A DNA stretch of 64,000 bases from Carboxylicivirga sp. (lineage in GTDB: Bacteria > Bacteroidota > Bacteroidia > Bacteroidales > Marinilabiliaceae): contig JAOARW010000063.1 of NCBI GenBank assembly GCA_025210475.1, forward strand, positions 123,163-187,162, written 5' to 3'. This document shows, in pieces, positions 1-9,542 of the stretch; the first letter of the stretch is position 1; every line of letters begins with the position of its first letter. The position numbers and the translations under genes were made by a program. The notes beneath the pieces are model-generated. The model saw only the letters and a program-made list of their open reading frames with translations, searched no databases and was not told where the DNA came from.

Positions 1-2921
1 TTGGTAACCAAAAGATTCAGATTCGTGGTGTTTCAGTGATGAACTCTAATAATAACAACCCAATTTTTGTAATTGACGGAGTAATTGTTGAGAATACTGT
101 TTCTACTGCACATGCCGATTGGGCTGGTAGTTCAAATGACTTCGGTAACATTCTTAAAAACCTTAACCCTGATGATTTTGAATCAGTATCGGTTTTGAAA
201 GGTGCTGCGGCAACTGCACTTTATGGTTCACGTGGTATTAACGGTGCGATTGTTATTAAAACTAAAGATGGTTCAGGACAAAAAGGTATTGGTGTTCGTG
301 TAACACAATCGTTTGGTATTGATCATGTATACAACCAGCCTGATATTCAGTATGAATATGGTCCTGGTGCTTTGGCAGGATATACTGGTTATGGTGAAAA
401 AGATGAAAATGGTGATTACTATCGCTTTTCAACTAACCAATTCTACACAAATGAAGACGGTGTGCCAACAAAACAAGGTCATCCTTGGGAATGGGCAGGT
501 TATGGTCCTAAATATGATGGACGTCAGATTGTTGATTATGATGGAACAATGACAACTTATAGTCCATCTAAAGATAACATGCTGAATGCTTATGATACAG
601 GTTATAACTCAAATACATCAATTGCATTGAGTGGAGGTAATGATAAAGGTACATTCTACTTATCTGATTCATATCAGAAGCGTACAGGTATTTTCCCTTC
701 TAATGAGTTTACAAGAAATGCATTACAGTTTTCAGGATCATATCAGTTAGCTAAATGGTTAAAGGCTGATGCTTCTATTTCATTTACGACTTCTGTACCA
801 AAGAATCCTCGTAACGATATTGGTGGACGATTTGTACTTGGAGACTGGATTAACTGGTACGATACAAACAAATGGAAGAAGCGTGAAGTTTACCAGGCAC
901 CTCATGGTGGTACACCAAGTAGTGCTTATGGAGATGATTTTGCACGTGTTCCTGGTAATAATGTATGGTTTGCATACAACTTGAACGAAAGTAAAAGAAC
1001 AGAGCAGGTTACTCGTCCGATTGTACGTTTAACAGCTGACTTAACAAATTGGTTATCTGTTACTGCAGAAGGTAATATGAACCACTATTCAATAGCTTAT
1101 GAGCAAAAAGATTTAGGTCAGGGTTATGCTAACGAAGGTGGCTATTACGAAATTAACCATACAGTTGATGTAAGTCGTACTGGTAAGATTAACTTTAACA
1201 TTAATCGTAAGATCACAGATGAAATTACTACTAACATTATTTTAGGTGGTGAAATGTGGGATCAGGAAAAATCATTCTCACAAGTTCGCACAGATGGTGG
1301 TTTGATTGTTCCCGGACAATTCTTTATGGGTAATTCTAAAAAGACTTTACGTTCATCTGCAAGAGTTTATGGAACAAAACAAATTAACTCCTTATATTTC
1401 TTGGCTAACTTCGGTTGGAGAGATCAATTATATTTAGATATCACAGGACGTAATGACTGGTCGTCAGCATTAGTATATACTGATGGAAGCGGAAATAATT
1501 CTTACTTCTATCCATCTGTTAGTACTTCATGGATTTTCAGTGAAACTTTCAACTTGCCTTCATGGGTGTCTTTCGGTAAATTGCGTTTATCATGGGCTCA
1601 AGTTGGTAACGATACGGCTCCATATTATATTAATACTGGTTATAGCATCGAAAACTACGAACTTGATAGCGGTAATATTTATGCTAACCGTATGCCGGAT
1701 AGAATTGTAGATCCTAACATTAAGCCAGAGCGTAAGAATTCTATCGAAGCAGGTTTTGATGTGCGCTTCTTTAATAATCGTTTAGGACTTGATTTTGCCT
1801 GGTACGATGAAAAGATTACTGAGCAGATTGGTCAGGTACCACTTCCAGGAGAGAGTGGATTAAGTGGAGGTTTAATTACCAATGTTGGAACATTAACTAA
1901 TGAAGGTATTGAATTATCAGTTGATGGTACACCTATCAAGACACATGATTTTAAGTGGAAGACGACGTTTAATTATTGGAATAATACAACAACTGTAACT
2001 GATTTGCATGAGAGTTATGGTGAGTATCGTACTTTAGATGGATATGTTAATTATGGTAACTATCGTATCGGTTCTGTAGCGTACGACGGTGGTGAATATG
2101 GAGTATTGATGAGTGATACTAAGCCATTGGAATGGAATAACGAAAATGATGCCAATGATCCACGTAATGGTATGAAAGTACTTAACTGGAGTGATTCACG
2201 TCGTGGCGCATACTATGAAAGAAGTTATGAAGTGCAGAAAGTTGGTAAGTTGCAGCCAGATTTTGAAGGATCATGGAACAACGAATTTACCTATAAAGGT
2301 ATTTCTCTTTCAGTATTATTAGATGCCCGTTTCGGTGGACACATTGGATCATATAGTAATAAGTATGGTACATCATACGGATGGATGGAAACTTCATTGA
2401 AGTATCGTGATGCTTCTCACGGAGGTATGACATGGACCTCGGAATATGCAGATACACAAGGTAGAACTTATAGTGATGGTATGATTCCTGATGGTGTATT
2501 TAAAGATGGTCAGACCGTAACTGCTCCTAATGGATCATCTGTTGATGTAGGTGGTATGACTTACCAGGAAGCTTATGATGCAGGTTATGTTGAGCCTACT
2601 CACGCTAGTTTTAATACATACTTTAATAACTCATGGAGTCGTGGTACTGTAAATGATGATTGGTTTAGTGAAGTGAAATATATTGCCTTACGTAATATCT
2701 CAGTTGGTTATAACTTACCAAAATCATTTGCTGAGAAAATCAAAGCTCAGAATGTATATGTGGCTTTCAATGCACGTAACCTTGGATACTTGTACAATTC
2801 ACTTCCAAATAATTTGAATCCAGAAAGTTTCCGTGGTACATCAAGTAGTATGGGATTCCTTGAACGTTCAATGACTCCTTATACAGCAACTTACACATTC
2901 ACGGTATCACTTGATTTCTAA
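1..2921 (+). CDS. SusC/RagA-family TonB-dependent outer-membrane receptor (5' end outside window)
   Basis: The reading frame is open from the first bases of the window, so the signal peptide, carboxypeptidase-like domain and first part of the plug are missing. The visible part begins inside the plug: IQIRGVSV, then PIFVIDGVIV, then VSVLKGAAATALYGSRGING, all diagnostic of SusC plugs. The remaining ~880 residues are a beta-barrel with alternating aromatic strands and end in TYTFTVSLDF, an outer-membrane barrel terminus. A GTG/ATG pair at 36/39 lies inside the plug and is not the true start. The partner SusD gene begins 17 nt after the stop. SusC/SusD pairs import glycans or peptides through the outer membrane using TonB energy; the substrate cannot be read from this fragment. 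Confidence 0.95.
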   Translation, partial: GNQKIQIRGVSVMNSNNNNPIFVIDGVIVENTVSTAHADWAGSSNDFGNILKNLNPDDFESVSVLKGAAATALYGSRGINGAIVIKTKDGSGQKGIGVRVTQSFGIDHVYNQPDIQYEYGPGALAGYTGYGEKDENGDYYRFSTNQFYTNEDGVPTKQGHPWEWAGYGPKYDGRQIVDYDGTMTTYSPSKDNMLNAYDTGYNSNTSIALSGGNDKGTFYLSDSYQKRTGIFPSNEFTRNALQFSGSYQLAKWLKADASISFTTSVPKNPRNDIGGRFVLGDWINWYDTNKWKKREVYQAPHGGTPSSAYGDDFARVPGNNVWFAYNLNESKRTEQVTRPIVRLTADLTNWLSVTAEGNMNHYSIAYEQKDLGQGYANEGGYYEINHTVDVSRTGKINFNINRKITDEITTNIILGGEMWDQEKSFSQVRTDGGLIVPGQFFMGNSKKTLRSSARVYGTKQINSLYFLANFGWRDQLYLDITGRNDWSSALVYTDGSGNNSYFYPSVSTSWIFSETFNLPSWVSFGKLRLSWAQVGNDTAPYYINTGYSIENYELDSGNIYANRMPDRIVDPNIKPERKNSIEAGFDVRFFNNRLGLDFAWYDEKITEQIGQVPLPGESGLSGGLITNVGTLTNEGIELSVDGTPIKTHDFKWKTTFNYWNNTTTVTDLHESYGEYRTLDGYVNYGNYRIGSVAYDGGEYGVLMSDTKPLEWNNENDANDPRNGMKVLNWSDSRRGAYYERSYEVQKVGKLQPDFEGSWNNEFTYKGISLSVLLDARFGGHIGSYSNKYGTSYGWMETSLKYRDASHGGMTWTSEYADTQGRTYSDGMIPDGVFKDGQTVTAPNGSSVDVGGMTYQEAYDAGYVEPTHASFNTYFNNSWSRGTVNDDWFSEVKYIALRNISVGYNLPKSFAEKIKAQNVYVAFNARNLGYLYNSLPNNLNPESFRGTSSSMGFLERSMTPYTATYTFTVSLDF

Positions 2922-2938
2922 TTTAAAACGAGAAGATT

Positions 2939-4795
2939 ATGAAAAGTATATATTTAATAATATTTGCCCTAATGCTAATGATAGCATATGGGTGTGATAA
3001 AGATGAATTCGCCGAAATAAATACCAACCCGGCTACTTTATCTGAACCTGATTTAAGATTCTCTGCAACGAAGGCCATACAGCAAATGTATAATAATGAT
3101 TATACAACTTGGTTCTACGATAATTTCCAATACATTTACCCATGGACCCAGGTTACTACTACACAAGGTGGTAATGGTTTTGCGTTTCATGAAATGGGAG
3201 CTTATTCTGGTGGACAAGGTTTATATGGTGATTTGATGCGTCAAACACGTGATATTCAATTTAGAGTTGATGCTTTGCCAGAGGAAGATAAGGCTATTCA
3301 CCAAGCATTAAGAGCAATTACTTATGCTATGCAAATTCAGCCTGCTATTACTAATATTGATAATAAAGGTTCAATCTTTTATTCAGAAGCAGTTTTAGCA
3401 CCATTTACAAATCCTCCTTTGTTAACGCCAAAAATGGATAATCAGGAAGAATTATTCAATACTTGGTTAAGCGAACTAAATGCCGCTATTGCGATCCTTG
3501 ATGATACTGAAGGCCAGGTTACCTTAGGACAGCAGGATTTAGTGTATGGTGGTGATTATGCAAAATGGGCTAAGTATTGCAACTTATTGAAGTTGAAAAT
3601 AGCAGCTCGCCTTGTAAATGCTAACAGAGAAAAAGCTCTTGATATTGCAGAAGAGGTTGCTGGTTCATCAGTGGGATATATGAATGAATTATCTGATGAT
3701 TTTGTTTACCATCGCGGTATTAAATATCATGGTACTGGTAATGGATTCTGGATTGGTTATGGTAATAAGACATTAGTTGATTTCATGTTGACCAATAAAG
3801 ATCCACGTGTACGTTTCCACTTTAAGAAAAATAACTTTAATGCGGAAGTTGTTCAGGCATTTTTAGATGTTGACAAAGATCTACCTCCTTATGTTGAACA
3901 GTATGTAAACTTAGATGGAGAAGGTAACTTTGATAGCTGGAAAGCACCAGGTGAACCTTGGGTACGTTTCCATGGAGCCCCAATTTCGCCGGATGCAACA
4001 ATCGATGGTGACAATGATATTTATTTCAACCAGGGAGTTCTTTACCGTATTACAATGGATGGCGTTGAGAAATCTTATTCAGCAACCTCTCTGTTTAATG
4101 AAAAGGTAACCAGAACAACATATAACTTCACCTATCCAACTAAGCCTGGTGGACGTATTATTGAGTTAAAAGACAATGATCCTCCGTTAAATGTTATTTT
4201 GGGAAGTGCTGCTGAAACTAACTTGTATTTAGCTGAATTCAAGTTGTTAGGAGCAACTTTACCTATGACTGCACAGGAGTATTTCAATAAAGGTGTTGAG
4301 TTATCTATTTTAAGAGCTGATGCTTTAGCTAAAAATAATCAATTACCTTATTACGAGTCTGATCCTGTTTATACAGATCCTATTGAAGCAGAAGCTGCTG
4401 CAACAAAACTTAGATCTACAGAAATTACTGACCTGTTAGCATTACCAGTATGTGACTTATCAGTTGATGGATTAGAGAAAGTTTATATCCAGCAGTATAT
4501 CAACTTTATGAATACACCTGGTGATATTTGGACAACAGTTCGTCGTTCAGGTATTCCTAAGAAAGGAAGTGCATATTTACCTTGGGAATCATTCTTAGCA
4601 TCAGGTGCTGAGATGACAATCCCTCGTCGTTTTGTTGTTGGTGAACCAACAGAAGATGACTTGAACTATGCTAATAAGAAAGCTGGTATTGATGCACAAG
4701 GCTTCACAACCGGTACAAATGATCCTGGAACCTTAAATACAGAACGTTTGTGGTTTGATAAAAACAACCCGAACTATGGGGCTGGACCTAAATAA
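2939..4795 (+). CDS. SusD/RagB-family nutrient-binding lipoprotein (SusD_2-like)
   Basis: 618 residues. The N-terminus is a lipoprotein signal (MKSIYLIIFALMLMIAYGC, lipobox Cys at residue 19) followed by DKDEFAEINTNPATLSEPDL, which is typical of the SusD-like_2 group that pairs with RagA-type receptors. The rest is TPR-like helical sequence characteristic of SusD, ending in RLWFDKNNPNYG. It would sit on the outer face of the outer membrane as the lid of the SusC channel encoded just upstream (17 nt gap, same operon). A strong intrinsic terminator follows the stop. No glycosidase or peptidase lies immediately downstream, so the ligand is unknown. Confidence 0.93.
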   Translation: MKSIYLIIFALMLMIAYGCDKDEFAEINTNPATLSEPDLRFSATKAIQQMYNNDYTTWFYDNFQYIYPWTQVTTTQGGNGFAFHEMGAYSGGQGLYGDLMRQTRDIQFRVDALPEEDKAIHQALRAITYAMQIQPAITNIDNKGSIFYSEAVLAPFTNPPLLTPKMDNQEELFNTWLSELNAAIAILDDTEGQVTLGQQDLVYGGDYAKWAKYCNLLKLKIAARLVNANREKALDIAEEVAGSSVGYMNELSDDFVYHRGIKYHGTGNGFWIGYGNKTLVDFMLTNKDPRVRFHFKKNNFNAEVVQAFLDVDKDLPPYVEQYVNLDGEGNFDSWKAPGEPWVRFHGAPISPDATIDGDNDIYFNQGVLYRITMDGVEKSYSATSLFNEKVTRTTYNFTYPTKPGGRIIELKDNDPPLNVILGSAAETNLYLAEFKLLGATLPMTAQEYFNKGVELSILRADALAKNNQLPYYESDPVYTDPIEAEAAATKLRSTEITDLLALPVCDLSVDGLEKVYIQQYINFMNTPGDIWTTVRRSGIPKKGSAYLPWESFLASGAEMTIPRRFVVGEPTEDDLNYANKKAGIDAQGFTTGTNDPGTLNTERLWFDKNNPNYGAGPK

Positions 4796-4814
4796 TGGGA
4801 TTTTTGGTTAGTTT

Positions 4815-4847
4815 AAAGGCTGCTCGTTTGAGCAGCCTTTTCTTTTA
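4815..4847 (+). terminator. Rho-independent terminator after susCD
   Basis: Perfect 11-bp stem (4815-4825 AAAGGCTGCTC with 4830-4840) and a GTTT tetraloop, followed by a T-rich run. It lies 19 nt after the SusD stop and ends the susCD transcript. The T run is on the plus strand, so it mainly serves the plus-strand genes rather than the converging cobT. Confidence 0.9.
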
Positions 4848-4876
4848 TAGATTGGTAGGGTTGAATATATTTACCT

Positions 4877-5947
4877 CTACTCTTCAATTCGAATATTATC
4901 ATTGGCAGTGTTGTAAATGGCTGCCTCATCAAAGGATGTCATTTTATTAAGCAAAGCTACACTTCCTTTTATTACTGAGTAGGCCACGGCTGCACCTGTT
5001 CCTTCGCCTAAGCGGAAACCCAAATCAAGTATTGGGCGTCCTTTCATAAAATCAACCATGTGTTTGTGGCCTTGTTCCTGCGATTGATGCGAGAAAAAGG
5101 CATAATCAACCACACGGGGATTAATAGCATGTGCCGCTAATAAAGCAGAGGTTGTTATAAAACCATCTGTAATAATTAGCATTTGACGCTTGGCAGATTC
5201 TAACATACCGCCGGCGATGGTGGCAATTTCCAGTCCGCCAAAACGTGCCAGATTTTCGATCGGATCATCAGAAATTCCATGTTTATTAATGGCATCACTA
5301 AGCACTTTAGCCTTGAGTTTAACTCCATCCTTGCTTAAACCCGAGCCAGGCCCAACACTATCATCGATGCTTAGCCCGGTATAGACCGATAATAAAGCGG
5401 ATGCGGGTGAAGTATTACCAATTCCCATTTCACCAAAGCCAATAACATTACAACCTTCATCGGCTATTTTTGAAACAATCCGGCGGCCGTTATTAATAGC
5501 CAAAAGGCATTCGTCAATGGTCATGGCAGGTTCTTGCAGAAAGTTACGAGTGCCTTTTCGAACTTTGGCATCAATTAATTTCGGATGAGGTTTGAAATCG
5601 AAATTAACACCGGCATCAACCACCCTTAAATCCAAACCATATTCATTAGAAAACAGGCCAATGCCACCGCCACCATCCAAAAAGTTAAGGCATTGCTGCC
5701 AGGTGATTTCAGTTGGGCAGGGGCTCACGCCTTCTTCGCAAATATTATGATCGGATGCAACCGTTAACATCATTGGTTTTTCGAGGCTAGGAGTCAAGCT
5801 TCCCTGAATCAAACCAATTTGCAAGGCAATTTCTTCCATCTGACCAAGCGAACCTATGGGTTTGGCCTTCTGATCAATTTTATATTGTATCTGTTCTTCC
5901 AGCTCATGGTGAAGTTCTGGTATTTGGAGGTTTTCCAGTTGAATCAT
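4877..5947 (-). CDS. cobT: Nicotinate-nucleotide-dimethylbenzimidazole phosphoribosyltransferase
   Basis: 356 residues from the ATG at 5947, chosen because that ATG overlaps the cbiB stop codon as ATGA; a longer frame upstream adds 16 residues that look non-native. Forms alpha-ribazole phosphate from nicotinate mononucleotide and dimethylbenzimidazole, the lower-ligand branch of cobalamin assembly. Family marks: KPIGSLGQMEEIA near the start, TVASDHNI, the glycine-rich FLDGGGGIG, GFGEMGIGNTSPASAL, and the catalytic-Glu loop RLGEGTGAA. Length matches the family (~350). Last gene of the minus-strand operon cobQ-cobD-cbiB-cobT. cobS, cobU and a phosphatase are not in the window. Confidence 0.95.
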   Translation of the reverse strand: MIQLENLQIPELHHELEEQIQYKIDQKAKPIGSLGQMEEIALQIGLIQGSLTPSLEKPMMLTVASDHNICEEGVSPCPTEITWQQCLNFLDGGGGIGLFSNEYGLDLRVVDAGVNFDFKPHPKLIDAKVRKGTRNFLQEPAMTIDECLLAINNGRRIVSKIADEGCNVIGFGEMGIGNTSPASALLSVYTGLSIDDSVGPGSGLSKDGVKLKAKVLSDAINKHGISDDPIENLARFGGLEIATIAGGMLESAKRQMLIITDGFITTSALLAAHAINPRVVDYAFFSHQSQEQGHKHMVDFMKGRPILDLGFRLGEGTGAAVAYSVIKGSVALLNKMTSFDEAAIYNTANDNIRIEE

Positions 5948-6888
5948 TTTAGATAAAAGTTTATTATGGTAGTGATGAGAATGCACATTAAACAAACAAT
6001 GTGGTTAATTCTGGCAGTTATTTGAACATCTTTATAAACCAAATTGCGTTCATTTAGTCCAATGAATGGTTTCTTAAATAATTGGCCATGATAGATGTTG
6101 GGGCCGCCAAAGCGCACATTTAATATGCCTGCCAGAGCAGACTCCGGATAACCCGCATTAGGGCTACTGTGTTGATGACCATATTTGAAGATAAATTGTA
6201 ATGCTAGCCCAGATAAGCCAGCTATTGCCATAAAAAAGGCGGTAATGCGTGCTGGCAAATAGTTGGCCACATCATCAATGTAAGCTGCTATTCGGCCATA
6301 TAAGATGTATCGCTCATTTTTATAGCCAATCATCGAATCGAGAGTATTGATCATTTTATACGCCATCATGCCAGGGATACCTAATAGTGCAAACCAGAAG
6401 ATAGGGGCAACCACGCCGTCACTCAAATTTTCTGCCATGGTTTCCAAAGCTGCTTTTCTGATTTGTTGTTCATTAAGCTGAGAGGTATCGCGTCCCACAA
6501 TTCGACTTAGCTGCTGACGACCTGCAATTAATCCGTCTCGTTCTAACACTTTAAAAACATCCCTTCCTTCTTTAATTAGAGTTCTATTGGCAATACCATA
6601 AAAGAAAAAGATACTAGTGAAGGCTAAATAGGCATATGGTGATATATGCAAAAACCATTTTGATAAGAGAAAGAAAATGCCGAATACGCATAAAATCAAA
6701 AGAATACTGCTGAGGGCGCCTTTTAGTAATCGGTTTGAACCTTTATTTAATTTTTTCTCAAATGCAGATATGGCCTTGCCAAAATATACAATGGGATGGG
6801 GGAGTTTTACCGGATCACCAAAAACCCAATCCAGAAAATAGGCGATTATAACAGCTGAGATTGTTAGCAGGGCTGTAGTCTCAATCAT
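5944..6888 (-). CDS. cbiB: Adenosylcobinamide-phosphate synthase
   Basis: 314-residue integral membrane protein that joins aminopropanol phosphate to adenosylcobyric acid. It opens with a membrane segment and the family signature DWVFGDPVKLPHPIVYFG, then has several further hydrophobic segments and the motif LSDGVVAPIFWFALLG, followed by MINTLDSMIGYKN, all typical of CbiB/CobD. Both ends overlap neighbours by 4 nt (ATGA), giving translational coupling to the upstream aminotransferase and downstream cobT. The substrate amine would come from the decarboxylase encoded just upstream. Confidence 0.94.
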   Translation of the reverse strand: MIETTALLTISAVIIAYFLDWVFGDPVKLPHPIVYFGKAISAFEKKLNKGSNRLLKGALSSILLILCVFGIFFLLSKWFLHISPYAYLAFTSIFFFYGIANRTLIKEGRDVFKVLERDGLIAGRQQLSRIVGRDTSQLNEQQIRKAALETMAENLSDGVVAPIFWFALLGIPGMMAYKMINTLDSMIGYKNERYILYGRIAAYIDDVANYLPARITAFFMAIAGLSGLALQFIFKYGHQHSSPNAGYPESALAGILNVRFGGPNIYHGQLFKKPFIGLNERNLVYKDVQITARINHIVCLMCILITTIINFYLK

Positions 6889-7946
6889 CGAAAAATGGTT
6901 TTAAAAGCATCAATTAAAAGCTTGTTATTTTCTCGTGACAAGCTGGCTAAACGTATATGATGCTCACTGAGTGTTCTGAAATTGGATGCATCACGAATCA
7001 ATAAACCATATTCTTCAACCAGCAACTCTTTCAAGTGGGCGGCTGGCATGGGTGTTTTTAAAAGAAAGAAACCCGTTGAAGTTGGAAATACCTCAATGCC
7101 ATCAATATTCTGCAATTCTGTTTTTAATTGACGCGCTAATGCCAGGTGTTGAATTAATTCTTCATGATTAATTATGGGATTGTTTAAAGCGTATTCGCCT
7201 GCTTTTAAAGCCAAACAGTTGACCGACCAGGGCGGACGAAATTTTTGCAACTCTTTAATTATTTGCTGATGACCTAAAATATAACCTAAGCGCAAGCCCG
7301 GTAAACAGTGGTTTTTTGTTAAGGATTTGAGAATGAGAAGATTTTTATATTTCCCAACAAAAGGAATCATGGAAATATCTTCCATGCAGAAATCTGCATA
7401 AGCTTCGTCAATGACAAATAAGGTTTGAGGATTGTTATTCAATAAACTGGAAAGCAAATCCTTCGAAAACAATTGACCTGTGGGGTTATTGGGGTTGCAT
7501 AGCCAGAAAATATCTGTTTTGGTGTGCAGGCTTTCCGATACAAAATCGGCACCACAAAAACTGATTTGATGTTGATAAGTCTGGCAGGCATGTTCATATT
7601 CCGAGAAAGTAGGTGTGATAATACGGCTTGAAACACCTTTGTGCGCCTGCGCTATGTAAAAAATCCCCTCAGCCGTTCCATTGCATACCAATACCTGATC
7701 GTTCGCCAAATGATGATGGTCAGCCAGCTTTTCGGTTAAGGATTCACTGTGTAACTCAGGATAGGTAGCAATGTCATTAATTTCATTACGAATCAGTTCA
7801 ATGAGCTCTGGATGCGGTCCTTTGTACCAGGTGTTGGTGCTGAAATCAGCCTTTATTTTCCGATGAAAGCGATAGCCGTCATTACCATGGTCAAAGCAAC
7901 CAATTTTTTTTTTGAGAGATGCTTGCACTTTCATAGATAGAATCAA
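6885..7946 (-). CDS. cobD: Threonine-phosphate decarboxylase, HisC-like PLP enzyme
   Basis: 353 residues, fold-type I PLP aminotransferase family. Visible marks: FSTNTWYKGPH (the N-P-type N-terminal motif is modified), VCNGTAEGI for phosphate binding, WLCNPNNPTGQLF, VIDEAYADF, and the PLP-lysine region LKSLTKNHCLPGLRLGY. In cobalamin operons such proteins make (R)-1-amino-2-propanol O-phosphate from threonine phosphate; position between cobQ and cbiB supports that over histidinol-phosphate aminotransferase. The gene overlaps the 3' end of cobQ by 56 nt if it starts at 7946, or 44 nt if it starts at the second Met (7934). Symbol follows Salmonella usage. Confidence 0.85.
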   Translation of the reverse strand: MILSMKVQASLKKKIGCFDHGNDGYRFHRKIKADFSTNTWYKGPHPELIELIRNEINDIATYPELHSESLTEKLADHHHLANDQVLVCNGTAEGIFYIAQAHKGVSSRIITPTFSEYEHACQTYQHQISFCGADFVSESLHTKTDIFWLCNPNNPTGQLFSKDLLSSLLNNNPQTLFVIDEAYADFCMEDISMIPFVGKYKNLLILKSLTKNHCLPGLRLGYILGHQQIIKELQKFRPPWSVNCLALKAGEYALNNPIINHEELIQHLALARQLKTELQNIDGIEVFPTSTGFFLLKTPMPAAHLKELLVEEYGLLIRDASNFRTLSEHHIRLASLSRENNKLLIDAFKTIFR

Positions 7947-9384
7947 TATTTATGTGTTGACGAAGGTGGTCGGCTAAGCGATCGTATTCTTTGTTTTTAA
8001 ATTCACGATACGAAAAGGGCTGACCTTTTTCATCTGTGTACGGTGCCAGTAGTCGGTTGATTACATTCTGATTATCGAGAATGCCGTGCATGTAGCTTCC
8101 CCAGCATTTATTGCTAACAAATACGCCATCTGTCTGCCCGGCTTTGGTTGTTACCAATGGCCGAATAGTTTCTTTCATAAAGCTTTGCCCCATGTGGATT
8201 TCATAACCTTCGCAAAGCTCCTTTTCATCCTGAAAAAAGAATTGTTGCTGAACAGTTGTTTTTTCATTGGTAATAAGTGTTTCCATTGGTAATAAGCCTA
8301 AGCCGTCAGTTTCGCTGATGCGGCCTTCAATTTGTTCGGGATCAGAGATCTTTTGTCCCATCATTTGGTAACCTCCGCAAATACCAATGATGCTTTTCCC
8401 ATTCTGATACATTCGATTTAACAGATCAGGGATCTTTTTGCTTTTGATAAACTCCAGATCCTTAATGGTACTTTTTGATCCAGGCAGAATCACGATGTCG
8501 GCCTTTTCTATTTCATCAACATCATCGGAGTAATAAACATTGGTTCGTTCATCAAACTCCAAAGCATTAAAATCGGTGAAGTTCGACATTTGTTGAAGTT
8601 TTATAATGGCCACATTAACTTTATTGTTGGTCGCTTTGTTTTTTCGCGAATCCAGCACCACCGAATCTTCATCTTCGATGTAAATATCTCTGAAATAAGG
8701 TACCACGCCTACTACCGGAACACTTGTTAAGTCTTCGATGATTTTTTTTCCTTCATCAAACAGGCGCACATCACCTCTGAATTTATTAATAATAATGCCC
8801 TTTAGCAGCTTTCGTTCCTGTTCATCTAAAAGCATTACCGAACCATACACACTGGCAAAAACACCACCTTTATCAATGTCTGCCACCAGGTAAACATCAG
8901 CGCCAACACGTTGAGCCATGCGCATATTCACAATATCCCGCTTTTTAAGATTAAGCTCAGAGATGGAGCCGGCACCTTCCAGCACAACAGGAGAAAACCG
9001 TTCTTCTAATCGCTGAAAGGCGGCGTGAGCTTCGTCAAATAATTGCTTGTTGTCATCTTTTCTGAAATACTCATAAGCCGAACGATTTCCCACAGGTTTA
9101 CCATTTAATATGACTTGCGACATCATTTCGCCGCTGGGTTTAAGCAAAACGGGGTTCATATCGGTATGGCAGGCAATGTTGCAAGCTTCTGCTTGAGTAG
9201 CCTGTGCACGACCAATCTCAAAACCTTCGGGTGTGGCATAGCTGTTCAACGACATGTTTTGGGCCTTGAAAGGAGCTGGCTGATAGCCATCTTGCAAGGC
9301 AATACGGCAAAAACCAGTATTGATAACACTTTTGCCTGCATCCGAGCAGGTGCCGACAAACATGATGGGTTTAAGCTTATTCAT
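7891..9384 (-). CDS. cobQ: Cobyric acid synthase
   Basis: 497 residues. Amidates four side-chain carboxylates of adenosylcobyrinic acid a,c-diamide using glutamine and ATP. N-terminal P-loop-like MFVGTCSDAGKSVI and PFKAQNMSLNSY are signature CobQ/CbiP sequence; VADIDKGGVFASVYG follows in the synthetase domain. The C-terminal class I glutamine amidotransferase domain shows the nucleophile loop GICGGYQMMG and the His motif SYMHGILDN. Length matches the family. First gene of the operon. A TAnnTTTG -7 element lies 23-30 nt upstream of the start, and the short leader has no room for a B12 riboswitch. Confidence 0.96.
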   Translation of the reverse strand: MNKLKPIMFVGTCSDAGKSVINTGFCRIALQDGYQPAPFKAQNMSLNSYATPEGFEIGRAQATQAEACNIACHTDMNPVLLKPSGEMMSQVILNGKPVGNRSAYEYFRKDDNKQLFDEAHAAFQRLEERFSPVVLEGAGSISELNLKKRDIVNMRMAQRVGADVYLVADIDKGGVFASVYGSVMLLDEQERKLLKGIIINKFRGDVRLFDEGKKIIEDLTSVPVVGVVPYFRDIYIEDEDSVVLDSRKNKATNNKVNVAIIKLQQMSNFTDFNALEFDERTNVYYSDDVDEIEKADIVILPGSKSTIKDLEFIKSKKIPDLLNRMYQNGKSIIGICGGYQMMGQKISDPEQIEGRISETDGLGLLPMETLITNEKTTVQQQFFFQDEKELCEGYEIHMGQSFMKETIRPLVTTKAGQTDGVFVSNKCWGSYMHGILDNQNVINRLLAPYTDEKGQPFSYREFKNKEYDRLADHLRQHINIDSIYESASISQKKNWLL

Positions 9385-9406
9385 AAAGCATCAAAAAAAT
9401 TTCGGG

Positions 9407-9440
9407 CAAAGATAACAATTAATGAGATGGAGCAATCAAA
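9407..9440 (-). promoter_or_regulatory. Candidate promoter of the cobalamin operon
   Basis: Read on the minus strand, TATCTTTG (9414-9407) matches the Bacteroidota -7 consensus TAnnTTTG exactly, and TTTG (9440-9437) lies 22 nt upstream, slightly longer than the usual 19-21 spacing. It would give a leader of about 15-20 nt before the cobQ ATG at 9384. Confidence 0.5.
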
Positions 9441-9542
9441 AACAGATTGGCTTTCAAAACATGAATTTTTGCCCCTTTTTTTCGAAGATTTAACAAATCA
9501 ATTTATCTTTAAAGCTCATTTTTTACGCTTTTACCAGAACGA

